Positions 30,129 through 41,410 of a DNA stretch of 64,000 nucleotides are shown piece by piece. The DNA is from Beverwykella pulmonaria. Lineage: Eukaryota; Ascomycota; Dothideomycetes; Pleosporales; Melanommataceae. Position numbers and translations under genes: made by a program. Below the pieces are notes generated by a model, which searched no databases, was not told where the DNA came from, and worked only from the letters and a program-made list of their open reading frames with translations. Location of the stretch: NCBI GenBank assembly GCA_001599595.1, contig BCHH01000003.1, positions 262,847-326,846 of the forward strand, given 5' to 3'. Every line of letters starts with the position of its first letter. The stretch's first letter is position 1.

Positions 30129-31196
30129 CTAGCAAAACGCCATAGCAACATACCATCTAACCAAACTCCCCACCAAGAATGCAAAGCTCCCCCCCATTGC
30201 CGCAACAGCAGCCCTAACCTCCAGCTCAGCAAACAAAAACAAACCCGCCATCATAAACCCAAAGCCACCCACCGCATTAAGAAACGAGCCCTGCCAATCC
30301 GCACTCGATAAATTCGGCCTCCACCACCGCTCCTGCTCCGATACCGCCAGCATCGCATTCGCGACGAGAAAGAGGAAGCCGTGGACCACCTGGGGCCCGA
30401 AGACAACAAGTTTCTCCATCGGCGTGTCTTCAGGCACGAGGCCAGGGAAATCGACGATACCCGCAAACATGAAGATGATGCCGCCGAAGAGGACGATGAG
30501 GCCTGCCTGAAATGCTAAATTCGTCGTGAGGAGAGATAAGAATTTTATGCGCGAAGGGAACCACTTCCACTCTTCGCTGCCCAATAACGCGGGCCTGTAT
30601 TCTATCCTCCCCATATTGCCTTCTTCGTCTTTCGTCGCCTCGAGGGTCCCCCGATCCGCATTCAGTGCCCCGAAGGTGTCGAAGATACCGGCAGCGAAAA
30701 ACAGAATGGAGCCTATGAGCACAGTGGTGGGGACCGCGACTGTTTCCTCGTTCTCGAATTTTGTTGTTGGGATGGTGCGAGGAAGGAGATCGAAAAAAGA
30801 GTTTAAAACGAGGTCAAGACTCCCGACTGCGAAGACGACGGCGACGAGGTAGATGGGGTCTTTGTAGGGGAAGACGGTATACATTTTCCGTATCTTTTCT
30901 CGTACAGTCTCGTCGTCGGAGAAGTCCATAAAGGACATGTTCTCCATATATTCGTTGTCGATATAGCCCTTTTCGGTGTCGGAGTTCCAGATCCCCAAGT
31001 GTCGTATCGAACGCTCCTTCTCACATATCTCGCGGTGCTGGATGTGGTCCACGGGCTTAAATGAGGAGAGCTTGTGCTCTTGCGCAGGTCTCGAGTCAAG
31101 CTCTTGGATAGACCGCATGCCGCCGAATTGGGTAGGTCGGGTGTTCATTCGGGAGGCATGGACGTAGGACGCTCGGATCGTTGCAGAGGCGTTCAT
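30129..31196 (-). CDS. Multi-spanning membrane protein, unknown function
   Basis: Single-exon frame; I take the ATG at 31196 (MNASATIRASY) as start, giving 355 residues, because the open frame upstream lacks protein-like character. A soluble N-terminal part of about 125 residues is followed by six or so hydrophobic segments: IYLVAVVFAVGSLDLVL, VLIGSILFFAAGIFDTFG, LAFQAGLIVLFGGIIFMF, VVHGFLFLVANAML, LNAVGGFGFMMAGLFLF and MGGSFAFLVGSLVRWYV. It fits a fungal-specific integral membrane family without known function. Six hydrophobic segments without a charged transport motif give no clue to substrate. Confidence 0.75.
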   Translation of the reverse strand: MNASATIRASYVHASRMNTRPTQFGGMRSIQELDSRPAQEHKLSSFKPVDHIQHREICEKERSIRHLGIWNSDTEKGYIDNEYMENMSFMDFSDDETVREKIRKMYTVFPYKDPIYLVAVVFAVGSLDLVLNSFFDLLPRTIPTTKFENEETVAVPTTVLIGSILFFAAGIFDTFGALNADRGTLEATKDEEGNMGRIEYRPALLGSEEWKWFPSRIKFLSLLTTNLAFQAGLIVLFGGIIFMFAGIVDFPGLVPEDTPMEKLVVFGPQVVHGFLFLVANAMLAVSEQERWWRPNLSSADWQGSFLNAVGGFGFMMAGLFLFAELEVRAAVAAMGGSFAFLVGSLVRWYVAMAFC

Positions 31197-32485
31197 TATG
31201 TAGGAAGTGAAAATGTACAAATTATGATTATGATTAATGAGTGTTGGGAACGTGCCAGCACCATTAGCGACCAAAGAAAGAAAGAAAGTAATCAATAAAG
31301 GCAATATACACTAAAGAATAGAAATAGAAATTAGATATTGATGAAAGAGGATCGTACGTTGACATATAAACACCCACGATGCCAAGCATGTGAGATCTCG
31401 GAGTACAAAAGCACATCCGCTACGATTTGGAAAACCCGTGACCTGAACTGTCGGACCCACATCTTTGACCAATCAGATCCCTTGAGGAAAAGATAAGAAC
31501 CCTTTTAAGCTTTTCGAGGCACGTTGTTGTGGGCCCGGGTTCTCGGTGTTTGTTTCAGTCGCGCTAAAGTTCCGGAAGGTGTGGCGCCGGCGCCGACGCT
31601 GTGCATTGTTGAAATCAGACATGTGGCTGTGAAGACGAAGCTTGTGTGAGAAGACTGGTGCGGAAGATGTTTAGAACGGATTGATCTTCCGGATGGCAGT
31701 CAACGTAGCCGATTCGTTGCGGAGACGACTGAAGCTCCAGACACTCGACGCAACCTCCACCTTTGTTTTCACACAAAGAGAAAGACGGAGTTCGGTTGTT
31801 AAAATTCCAGACTCAAGTTTCCGATAACGACACGTAGGTAATATGACGAGGGGAAACCGGGGACGAAATGCATCAAGTGGAGGCTTCGCGAACGACGTGA
31901 TAAGAGAATATACCCAACTTGTCCGTCTCCATTCCCACTCGTAGTGATTCTGAACTCTCCTTGAGCCTCACAAAAGTTTGAGATCTTCAGGAACGGGGCC
32001 GCCTGAAACTTGAAACCACCAGTGGCAATATCCCACATGCAACACCATGTTTCAATCTTTGCCGCTAGTGTTCCGAATCATTTTCGTGCCGGAAAGAGTT
32101 ATCGCGATGCTGTATTCCTCTTTGGGTAAACAATAAGTGCAGCGGCGGAGTCGTCAACTTTGTTATGAATCAAAAGAATTGCTAGTGAAGCGAAAGGTAG
32201 TGAAGCAATTCAATACATCTGTAGCCTAAAAAGCGTTAGCAGTTATGTCTCAAAGTGGAATGAAGTTAATGATCGCTAAATACAATTCAGAGGGTGGAAG
32301 TTGGATAGGGGATAGCATCAGATGCACCCCACAAAGTTACCATTCAGCCTAAAGCTGCAATGAAAAGATAGATGAACGGCACTCATCTCCATCGCAGAAC
32401 GGCATTTCCACCCCACTCTTTCCAACACCGTTCATAACACTGGGCTTGCTTCTCACAATGTCCAAAACATTGTCTCGCTATCAGA
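31197..32485. other. Intergenic between divergent genes
   Basis: 1.29 kb serving as 5' region for both the membrane protein (minus) and the GH30 gene (plus). I see no coding sequence. It marks the change from the repeat-rich half to the enzyme-rich half. Confidence 0.45.
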
Positions 32486-33937
32486 ATGCGGCTCGTGGCT
32501 CTCGCCCAACTTGGTCTTCTTTCCACAACACTAGCTTCCATCCACCTCAGACAAACTACGGTCAACGTTACCACACCGACAGTCAAAATAAACATCCACA
32601 CGCAAATCCGCCACCAAGTCATTACAGGCTTCGGCATATCCCAAGCCTTCCAACGCGCCCGGCATATCCGTAGCAACACGTCCATCCCTTCACCTCTCAC
32701 CTCCCAACATGTCCTTGACCTCCTTTTCTCCAACTCCACCGGCGCCGGTCTTACAATACTCCGGAATGGAATTGGATCCTCGCCCTCATACGCCCTAGAC
32801 TGGATGAAGAGCATTGAGCCCACGAGCCCAGGATCACCAAATGCAGAGCCGGTGTATGAATGGGACGGCGACGACGCAGGTCAGGTGTGGCTGACGAAAG
32901 AAGCCATGAAGAGGGGTGTGGAAGCCGTGTATGCGAATGCGTGGTCGGCTCCGGGGTTTATGAAGACGAACAATATGGACGCAAATGGGGGGTATATATG
33001 TGGTATTCCTGAAACAAAGTGTAAGGAGGATTGGAGAAAGGCGTATGCGGAGTATCTGGTTCAGTATCTGCGGTTTTACAAAGAGAAAGAAGGAGTGGAG
33101 ATCGACTATCTGGGATTCTTGAACGAGCCGGATTTGAATCAGACGTACGCGTCAATGCAGTCGTCTGGTTTCCAAGCCGCTAATTTCCTGCCCGTACTGC
33201 GGTCGGCGCTGGAAAAGTCGGAGTTTCGAGACGTGAAAATAATATGCTGTGAAGCAACAGGCTGGACCGACGCCGACGATCTTCTCGCTGAGCTACAAAG
33301 TGTCCCAGGTGCTGAGGATATGTTCGATATATACTCAGCGCATGGGTACTCTTCACACCCATCCTTTCCCCTTAACACGACCAAGCCAGTGTGGCAAACC
33401 GAATGGGCAGATCTCAACGGGCGGTGGAACACGGCGTGGGATGACCTCGGGAAGGAAGGCGAGGGGATTGCTTGGGCGAATAAGATCCAGCAAGCTCTTA
33501 TCGTGTCCAATATATCAGGATTCTTCTACTGGATTGGCGCCCAACAGAGCTCCACCAATAGTGCGCTTATTCGGGTGCAGAACGATACAATTTCTGTTTC
33601 TGCGCGTCTGTGGGCGTTCGCGCAGTTCAGTCGGTTCGTGAGGCCGGGTGCTAGAAGGGTTGAGGCGGAGAGTGATGTGAGATATGTGAGAGTTAGTACG
33701 TTTGAGAATGTAGATGGGAGCCTTGCAGTGGGAGTGATCAATAATGGGCATACAGATGTGCGGGTAGAGATCGAGATTATGGGTGTTGAAGGAGCGAGGA
33801 AGAGTGCTACGCCATGGCTAACGAACAACAGTAATGACTTGACAATGTTGGAGAGCATACGGGTGTTTGGAGGAGAGGGGCACCTCAGGTTCAATGCTTC
33901 AGTCTCGGAAAGAAGTATGGTGAGCTTCGTGGTTTAG
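32486..33937 (+). CDS. Secreted GH30 glycoside hydrolase (xylanase/glucanase type)
   Basis: Single-exon, 483 residues with signal peptide MRLVALAQLGLLSTTLAS. The (beta/alpha)8 barrel has the family's early GFGISQAFQRA block, the acid/base Glu in YLGFLNEPDLNQTY and the nucleophile Glu in VWQTEWADLNGRW. The C-terminal beta domain follows (VRYVRVSTFENVDGSLAVGV). Fungal enzymes with this layout cluster with GH30 subfamily 7, which act on glucuronoxylan or arabinoxylan; subfamily placement is inference. Product secreted to degrade the plant cell wall. Its stop codon is 28 nt from the 3' end of the convergent esterase gene. Confidence 0.88.
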   Translation: MRLVALAQLGLLSTTLASIHLRQTTVNVTTPTVKINIHTQIRHQVITGFGISQAFQRARHIRSNTSIPSPLTSQHVLDLLFSNSTGAGLTILRNGIGSSPSYALDWMKSIEPTSPGSPNAEPVYEWDGDDAGQVWLTKEAMKRGVEAVYANAWSAPGFMKTNNMDANGGYICGIPETKCKEDWRKAYAEYLVQYLRFYKEKEGVEIDYLGFLNEPDLNQTYASMQSSGFQAANFLPVLRSALEKSEFRDVKIICCEATGWTDADDLLAELQSVPGAEDMFDIYSAHGYSSHPSFPLNTTKPVWQTEWADLNGRWNTAWDDLGKEGEGIAWANKIQQALIVSNISGFFYWIGAQQSSTNSALIRVQNDTISVSARLWAFAQFSRFVRPGARRVEAESDVRYVRVSTFENVDGSLAVGVINNGHTDVRVEIEIMGVEGARKSATPWLTNNSNDLTMLESIRVFGGEGHLRFNASVSERSMVSFVV

Positions 33938-33965
33938 TAATATCTACAGACTTACTTCCTACCAC

Positions 33966-35171
33966 TTATGAACCCTTGCTCGATACACCATCAAAGAACT
34001 TCATAATGATTTCGCTCGCCTTTAGGGGCGATGGACCTTGCGGGACTGAGACCTGGGAGAGATTTGGTTCCGTGTCGGCCCAACAATGACCTATGTTGTG
34101 TCAGCTCTGTAGAAGTACAAGGTCGCAACTGTACCTACCCATGTCATCAATTTTGTAATGCTGAAGCAACCCTTGTATGCCATTGCATGTCCAAAAAAGA
34201 TGCTGTACATCGCCACCCGCAAGACTCTCTTCAATCTTATCGTTGCATCCGTTACGCTCAGCCCACCAATCCAGCCTGCCGCCATCTATTAGCCCTTAGC
34301 CTTTCAGCCATTAAGGTTGATTATATTTACCAACTGGAAATTGGTGGTTCAGGACCACCATCGCCTTGTCCACCATCGTAGTGCACAGTCTTATCTGCCC
34401 CACCATGAATTTCCAGAATCGGAAGTGGAACACGTACAGGCGCACATCCATTGTCTGGTCCGTTGACATCGGTGTAGAAAGCTCCCGAGTGCATGACGAA
34501 GGCGTTAAACAGTGTGCTACCGACTCTGTCACAGGCTAGTGTACCAACGAAGCCGCCGCCATTGGACATGCTGGGGCACGTAAGCACGAGAGACGAAGGG
34601 TGTGGAACGAGTGATTAGGGGGGAAAGAGAAGAAGACATACCCAACGGCATAGACTTTGCTATCGTCAACACAGACCTTGGCCTTCATGTCCACAATCAC
34701 GTCCTCCACAAACTGCACATCCTCGGCGACCGTAGACCCAGTATGATAAGTCGGTCCCGCCCAACTCCCTTCAATGCCATTCGGATATACCATAATCTTC
34801 TGCTGTTCGTCAGCACAGTTCCCTCGTCCCTTCCCTTTCCACCCCCGTGCGCCCATTACAAGACTTACATCACCGCTATATCTTGCCTCACTCATCTTAG
34901 TATCCAACTCAAAAAATAAGCCCACACTACTCGACCCATGGAAGCCCACCACTACCGGGTATTTCTTGTTCTTGTCGTAGTTTGATGGGAGGTGGTAGGA
35001 GTAGCTTCGATCCTTTCCGCTGCTCTTCAGACCGAAGCGATACTGCGTGATACCCGGGAAAATCTGTGATTTTCCACAACCCGAGGCCGCGCGAGAGACC
35101 AGACGTGGTTGTGGTTGTGGAAAGCACGAGACGAGGCTTGCGAAAAGCAGAACTGGTATCACGAATCTCAT
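33966..35171 (-). CDS. Secreted CE1-type feruloyl esterase / PHB-depolymerase-like
   Basis: Four exons on the minus strand (35171-34642, 34570-34331, 34275-34139, 34090-33966) give 343 residues. Signal peptide MRFVIPVLLFASLVSC, then SGCGKSQIFPG, oxyanion region VVVGFHGSS, nucleophile GMSNGGG (assembled over an intron), acid in IHGGADKTV and histidine in DDMGHCWADTEPN. This is the fungal feruloyl esterase (type B/D) and PHB depolymerase-like family; it would cleave ferulate esters from arabinoxylan. No carbohydrate-binding module. Introns are 71, 55 and 48 nt. It converges with the GH30 gene. Confidence 0.88.
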
Positions 35172-35631
35172 CTTGGCGCTCAAGTGTTGTGCTTGTCAAA
35201 GATGAAGTCGAGAAGAGCAGCAAAGGCAAGGGGAAGTCGCGTCTTGCCACCATCAGGAGTCGCAACATGTTGAGGAGCGTTTGTTCAGGAAGGTCGCACC
35301 TTGCGCATGTGATTGGGCGACGCGGTTAATCCAAATCTCCAGCATGACGGCCTGTATGCGCGTGCAAACGAACCACATGGCTGCGATGATATGTCCTGAG
35401 GAAGACTACAGGGAAACTCGCGCCGCAGAACAGATGTCCTCACATAGTGATACAAGCGTGGTGTTTTGTGGAGCCGAAAAATAGGGTGTAAGAGTGGGGA
35501 AGTACAACATCTGATGACTCAGCAACCAGGGCCCGGAAGCTATGGCATCCGAAGTTACGACTCCTCCAATTATGACCTTCTTTCAACATCATTGAACATT
35601 AGAGCTCGAAACGAAAAGTGTATCACATTAT
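35172..35631. other. Intergenic, esterase promoter region
   Basis: 460 nt between the esterase start and the 3' end of the GH92 gene. Promoter of the esterase should lie here; no distinct element seen. Confidence 0.4.
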
Positions 35632-38265
35632 CTACGTAGGTTTCTCACTCTCATCCAACACAACATGCCCCGGACTAGGCGGCACATCGCCCGTCTCCCA
35701 GACCTTCTGTTCGGCCCCGAGCTGGAACAAAATCTCTCCGCCTGCCGTCATGATTCCACCAGCATCGTCGTGCTCGAACCAGTTCTTATTCCACGGCTGG
35801 CCATTTATGCTCACGGCTTGCACATAGTAGCCTTGTCTACCCTCTCCATCATCCAGGCCTTCTGCCCGGATGCGTAACGTCTTGTCGTGATTAACGGTGA
35901 TATTGATATCCTCGAACCACGGGCTCTCAATCAGATACACAGGCGTCGTAACGATAGGGTAAAGTCCTAGCAATTGCCACACAAGCCAGCAGTTCAAGGC
36001 CCCTGCATCCGAGTTGCCGGGAATGCCATTGCTCGAATTAAAGTAGAAGTCGGTGGCTAGCTGCCGCGACCGCTCGACGGACTTGTACTGCTTATTGAGG
36101 TAGTTGTACAGGTACGGAGTCCCAAAGTCAGGCTCATTGGCCACGTTGTTGATGGTCGTGATCCCAAGCCCGTTTACGCCGAGGTCAACACCAGACGTGT
36201 TGGGCTGGAACACGTAGTCGAGGCGGGACTCGAAGTGGTATGGGCCGCCCATGAGCTGGATCATGGTTTCGACATCATGGGGGATGACGAAAGAGTACTC
36301 TACCTCTGTGTTAGTATTTGTCACTTGTAAATAGTGAGAGACAGAATTCAGACTCACCAAATGCAGTTCCTTCGTACGACTGGTCGGACCAATTACAATC
36401 GCCGCAGTTGGTGATGTTGTACGTCTTGTCGAAGGTACCATTAGCGTATCGAGGCATGACGAAGCCCGTGAAGTTCCGAGCAGTGGCTTCGGGATCCCAA
36501 CTCAGCTGCCACCCAGCAGATCGCCGCATATACAGATCGCGATCACCCGGTTCTTCGCCCGCTGCAATCTGTGCCACCGCGAAATCGTTGAGCGAGTACT
36601 CTACAGTCTTCGATACTGCGCGAGTGTTGCGGTCTGCAGAGACGTAGCCCAGTGGTATCCAATCATCCAAGGCACTTCGTCCTTCCTTTAAGGAGCCTTG
36701 TGGATCCACCGGATTCTGGTCGAAGAAGGGAAGAACTTCAGCGTCTTTCTTGACCGCGGCGTACCCTTCTGTCCAGTTAATCTTACCTCGAAGACCTTTC
36801 ACGTACGCGTCCGCCAGAACATTGTCCGCATTAGATCCGCCCTGCACCAGCCCATTATAATTTCCACTTCTACCATCCGGCATAAACCCTTCGTTCTTGA
36901 ACATGTCGATCAGAGAACGAATCATCGACTCGTAGTACGACGGTTGAATCAGATGCCAGAGCGAGACCTGGTTCCGGAAGAGATCCCACATTGTATAGAA
37001 GTCATCCCAGTACGGTTCATCGCTCTCCCAAAGCGGGTTCTCGCCCACGCGCTCGCTGGGGATCAGGTGCATGAAGTACAAGCTGGAATATAGGAGTGCA
37101 AGCCTCGTCTGATTTCCATCGGGCGAGACACGGATTTTGGAGAAGACGTTGCGGTTCCATTCATCGCGCGCTGCCTGGGCTGTCGTTTCGATGTCCCAGG
37201 AAGACAGCTCTTCATTCTTGTACGCACATGCTTTGTCAACGGACATGAACGAGATTCCGACTCGCGATTTGACCTGTGAAGTCCCATTGGCTCCGCTCCA
37301 AGAGAAGACTGCGCCCACTCGATTGTTCTGAGGGCCCGAACGTGCCGAGGAACCCTGGAAGGATGGCTCCGGTGTTGTCGCATTGTCGAATGTCCGGAAA
37401 TGTCGACCCACTGGGAACGTATTCTTTCCACTAAAAGCCCTCGCCCCATCAGGCGGCGAGTCAAACTCTCCACATACATATACCGTCACCGGAGGACCCA
37501 AGTTCCAGCCATTCGCAATCGAAGTGTAGCCTGTATATATGGACGAGTTGGGTTGAATCTCGATTTCGCCGCCTGCGTAGAATTGCGAGTCCCATGAACG
37601 CGTCGGATGCGGGAGGTAATGGGAAAAATCAACGAGGATGTGTTTCTCTGACGATGGGTAGGTGTATTGCATCAGGCCTGCGTGGCGTGTCGCGGATAGC
37701 TCGACCGTGACGCCGGATTCGAAATGCGTGCGGAAATATCCCACGCTCGCAACATCGTCACCACTCTGCGGACATATCAGGTCTACCCCAAGACGATTAG
37801 ATTAGTTAGGGCTTCAAACGAACCCTGTTTTGCCAATACGTCAAATTATCCAACAAATTCACACCCTCCAGACTCGCCAGTGGCATCTGAGCTGGATATC
37901 CATATTTTGGCCCACCTCCAGTTCCTGACTCATGCAGCAAGCTGATTCCAGTCACCTTTCCTTGTGGTGTCCAGCCGCCATTGAGAGCGCTCTGGTTCAC
38001 GGGCTCTTCGTAGGTATCGATACCGAGTTTGACCATGCCGAACGGGACTGCGCCGCCTACAAAGATATCGCCGCCGCCATATGCATATCCGGCGATTGCG
38101 CCTTCGGAGCCGATGAAGGGATTCACAAACTTTAAGCGTGTCAAAAAGTGTTTTTTTTCTCTCCTGGAATTGAGGTACCTGCGAATAGTCTACGTCTTGC
38201 GCTGTCGCATGTGTCGCAAAGCTCAACCCCGACCACAACACCGGCAAGGCCCGGAATTCAAACAT
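35632..38265 (-). CDS. Secreted GH92 alpha-mannosidase
   Basis: Four exons (38265-38179, 38129-37824, 37765-36358, 36305-35632) with 49-, 58- and 52-nt introns give 824 residues. Signal peptide up to THATAQD, then FVNPFIGSEG, the classical GH92 opening. Other landmarks are PHPTRSWDSQFYAGGEIEI, YWDDFYTMWDLFR, the glycine-rich FMPDGRSGNYNG, YEGTAF carrying the likely catalytic acid, and GIPGNSDAGALNCWLVW near the base. GH92 enzymes are calcium-dependent exo-acting alpha-mannosidases; this one would be secreted and trim mannan or glycoprotein glycans. Ends in a small beta domain. Confidence 0.9.
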
Positions 38266-39554
38266 CGCTCCAGCTTCCAAAAATTCAGGAAATCGTTTTT
38301 GCCTGGGTGTAAGCAGCTCGCCATTATATCACGTCACTCGCGGCCTTGCCCGATGTTCGGGTACTACGCTCCGACCCCGCAGTCTACTTATCTTCATCTC
38401 CAAGCTTCGAGGTTACATCGCTGTATAGATATCAGCATAGGATCACGGTTAATGACGCTGATGAGCCCTCCTTCTTACCTTGGTTAAAGGCGTACCTGCC
38501 AAGAGGGAGAGTAGTAAGCGGAGTAGAGCGATGAGGTGGGGTAGCTCCAATTGGGGCCCCACCGGTTTCCCCGCACTACACGTGATGGAGTTATTCACAT
38601 TCTGGTGTGATACCTCCCTTTCCCCAACGTCCTCTCAAATCTCTCCATCTTTCGTCCCATCGCAGCTCCATGAAGGTCTGGACTGATCATGGAATATCGT
38701 GTGCTGGCCTCTACCACGAGCTACGAATTGGACTCCTGGAGCTGCGGTTTCTTCCCATAGTTAATCGATATACATACGAATGTATTGTAGAGGAAACCCC
38801 TGTCCCTATCGTGGACTTGATACTGGTCCAAGAGGAGTGGAAAAGCATGACGAAGAAATATGATTTCACTCGCCGCCGCTTTCCCAACAACACCACGTCA
38901 ACCGCTGTGTTTCTTATTCTTCCCCCATCGAGAACGTCACCAAGAACGTCATCAAGCTGTCAAAGTATCTCCACCTCACGCCAACTATCCACACGCATGA
39001 GATCACGTGTCCCCTACGAGACAAGAGATCCATCGAAGTATCCGAAACACTTCTCGCAACATCCTCGCATGGATTATGCGCCACCCATTCGCGGTACCCC
39101 ATTGGTCCATTTCTCCTCTCTCAAACCTGAATTGCAGCGAGGCATCGTGCCTGAATTTTCAGCACGCAATTGAAACCCAAAATGACTAAATCTCAGGCTG
39201 TATCCACAAGGCTGTTACTTAAGCCGCAATGGCTGTTCGCTTGTCAGCTGTGATCTTCGCGGCTTTTGCGGGACGAAGTGACGATCACGCACATGGGGAA
39301 TTGAAGGAATGCAGTGGTCGGAGGCGAGTTAAGCAGTCCTCAGCCATAAAAGAGAGCGTCGCGACCTGGGGAAGCAGGCATCAACCATTCATTCGATCTC
39401 TCTCCTTTCAACTCCCAGCTACATTCTTTTGCGTCTGTGACTGCAACCGACCCGGCGTCGTTCATTAACCTACATTCTTTAATTGAGATACCACTTTGAT
39501 ACCCGTCCTTTCCAACAACAAAACATCCCACAGTTCACTACACACAACACAAAA
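38266..39554. other. Intergenic with an unassigned open frame
   Basis: 1.29 kb. One plus-strand frame (38607-39173, 188 codons) has protein-like composition in the middle (LYHELRIGLLELRFLP, YECIVEETPVPIVDLILVQEEW) but no recognised family and a low-complexity tail. It may be a gene fragment. The last 300 nt precede the small secreted protein gene. Confidence 0.35.
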
Positions 39555-39953
39555 ATGCGCTTCGCCATCGCCACCCTCCTCGCCCGTACGTTCCTCTCCC
39601 CCGTCCACCAATTCCCTTTCTAGCTTCCACCTTCCGACCGCATCTAACTTATGACAGTCGCCACCGCGGCCCTCGCCATCACACCAAACCCCGCCGGCGC
39701 ATCCAACGTCGGAGCAGGCGATGGCTCCCAATTCATCACGGGCGGCTGCGTCGCTGACGGTGACTGCTCGTCCGGCTGCTGCGCCAATGCCTCAGGTGTA
39801 GGTGTTTGCTCTGCCGAGGCAGCACAGTTCCAAAACGGGAAGAATGGATGCGGATTTGCGGATCCGAAGGCGGCCGCTACGATTGCGGCCGCCCAGGCCC
39901 AGGTTAAGAAGCAGGGGTTTAAGAGGGTTGTTAGGTCAAGCGTTGAGGCTTAG
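39555..39953 (+). CDS. BAS2-like small cysteine-rich secreted protein, effector candidate
   Basis: Two exons (39555-39585 and 39658-39953, intron 72 nt) give 108 residues. Signal peptide MRFAIATLL..ATAALA, then GAGDGSQFITGGCVADGDC (19 residues), SSGCCANASGVGVCS and KNGCGFADP. This is the motif series of the biotrophy-associated secreted protein 2 (BAS2) family of plant-associated ascomycetes. Six cysteines make likely disulfides. It ends in a basic alpha-helical tail. Role in the family is at the host interface; the molecular activity is unknown. Confidence 0.75.
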
Positions 39954-41410
39954 ATGGGTTATAGGGTGATAAGAGGGCCAGAGAGGGGACGGGCTCTGGA
40001 ATATGAGACTCTTCCTCTTGACCAATAACGATCATTATTCTGAGAAGATTGCGACGTATTTTGAACAGTGCCTTCTTTTCTAAAATGTCTTACATCGTAC
40101 ACCAATGAATTCAAAGGTGGCTCTGCACATCGTCTGAAATCACTCTTCCCACAGTGCTATCCTGCTTCATCCAGCGTACAGGGAACTTAACGCAATGAGT
40201 CCATATTCTGTCCTCCCATCTCCACCAAGCAAGCCCGTATTCACCTTGTTGAGTCGTTCTCGTTAGATCTGAGTGCGTTTGCTGACAATGGCAAAGCCAG
40301 CTTAGTTTCGCTGTGGGATGGATGGATAACGTAATACAAACAACTTGAGTACTGGTACATCCGTATTTCTTAGTAGGTATTTTGCACATGTATGCACACC
40401 TTCCTCCTTTTATCTTGAAGGTTAACTTGACAGCCGAACAGTATATGCAAATCATCAATTCGTAACTGTTCCCTCATGTCTTTGCAACATGAACAAAGAC
40501 TGACAGCCTTTATAACACACATGAAAGGACTCCACAATGCGAAGTTTTGAATTATATACATATTACTAGTAGATGCATATATACATACTGTCTATACATA
40601 CAAACGGAATCACATCAATTACCATCGATCCCAATTACCATCACATCTTTAATCAACAAACTCTCCAAACTGGAATCTACATGTGGATTTCGAAGGAAAT
40701 GTGGATTTGCAATGACTTTGGTTTGAAGCAGGGCGGCAATGGTGGTTAGCGCGGCAACTGCGGAATGTTTCAGGAGAATAGTGCTCGTACCTCCCAAGTC
40801 GTCCTTGTTGCATTGGCTTGGATCCGTAGCACTAGTGTTGGCACTACTGAGCAGCGGCAGCCTGACTATATCGCTTAGTCTGTTAAAATGGTAAATGAAC
40901 GTTACTGTACGAAGTATTAGAGCACCAAATCTGCCTATCTTTAAAGCTCAGAATGTCGAAGATGTCTTTATACCTTCGCCGGATTAGTAGTTGCTGGGAA
41001 TTTCCGGATCCGCTGGTAATTCGAGCCTTAGTGGAGGCAAGAGCTAATATTTTTCTTTGAGTCTTTCTAATGTCTACACGATACTTAGAACGCTCATCTA
41101 CTACTTCGTGCTCTTTCTAGGGTTGATAACGTTGTACAGCTTTCTGCAATTGAAATGTTTAAATTTGTTTCAACTATCACAATCTTATTTCTCTGTGCTT
41201 ATGTTTGCTTGGCTCTCTATCATTGGTTTTCTCTATATTGAGTATCTGCATGCGGAAAGTCCGCACCAACCAAGCCCAAAGAGCACAAGTGCTTATTGAC
41301 TCATCCTGAGTGGGATTGAGTTGCACCTAATATCACCATTCAAAATTCATTGCTTTTTCATCAATTTGCCATCGAAAGAGTTTCATTCCATCCCATTTTT
41401 TAGGTCCAAG
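39954..41410. other. Intergenic, no gene recognised
   Basis: 1.46 kb. A hydrophobic plus-strand frame of 80 codons (41057-41299) exists in AT-rich sequence; I do not accept it as a gene. No repeats seen. Confidence 0.4.

Noticed and set aside
30803..31099. Minus-strand Ser/Thr-rich frame
   Set aside because: Overlaps the longer membrane-protein frame in another phase.
41057..41299. 80-codon hydrophobic frame in AT-rich DNA
   Set aside because: Composition alone explains hydrophobicity; no start context or similarity.
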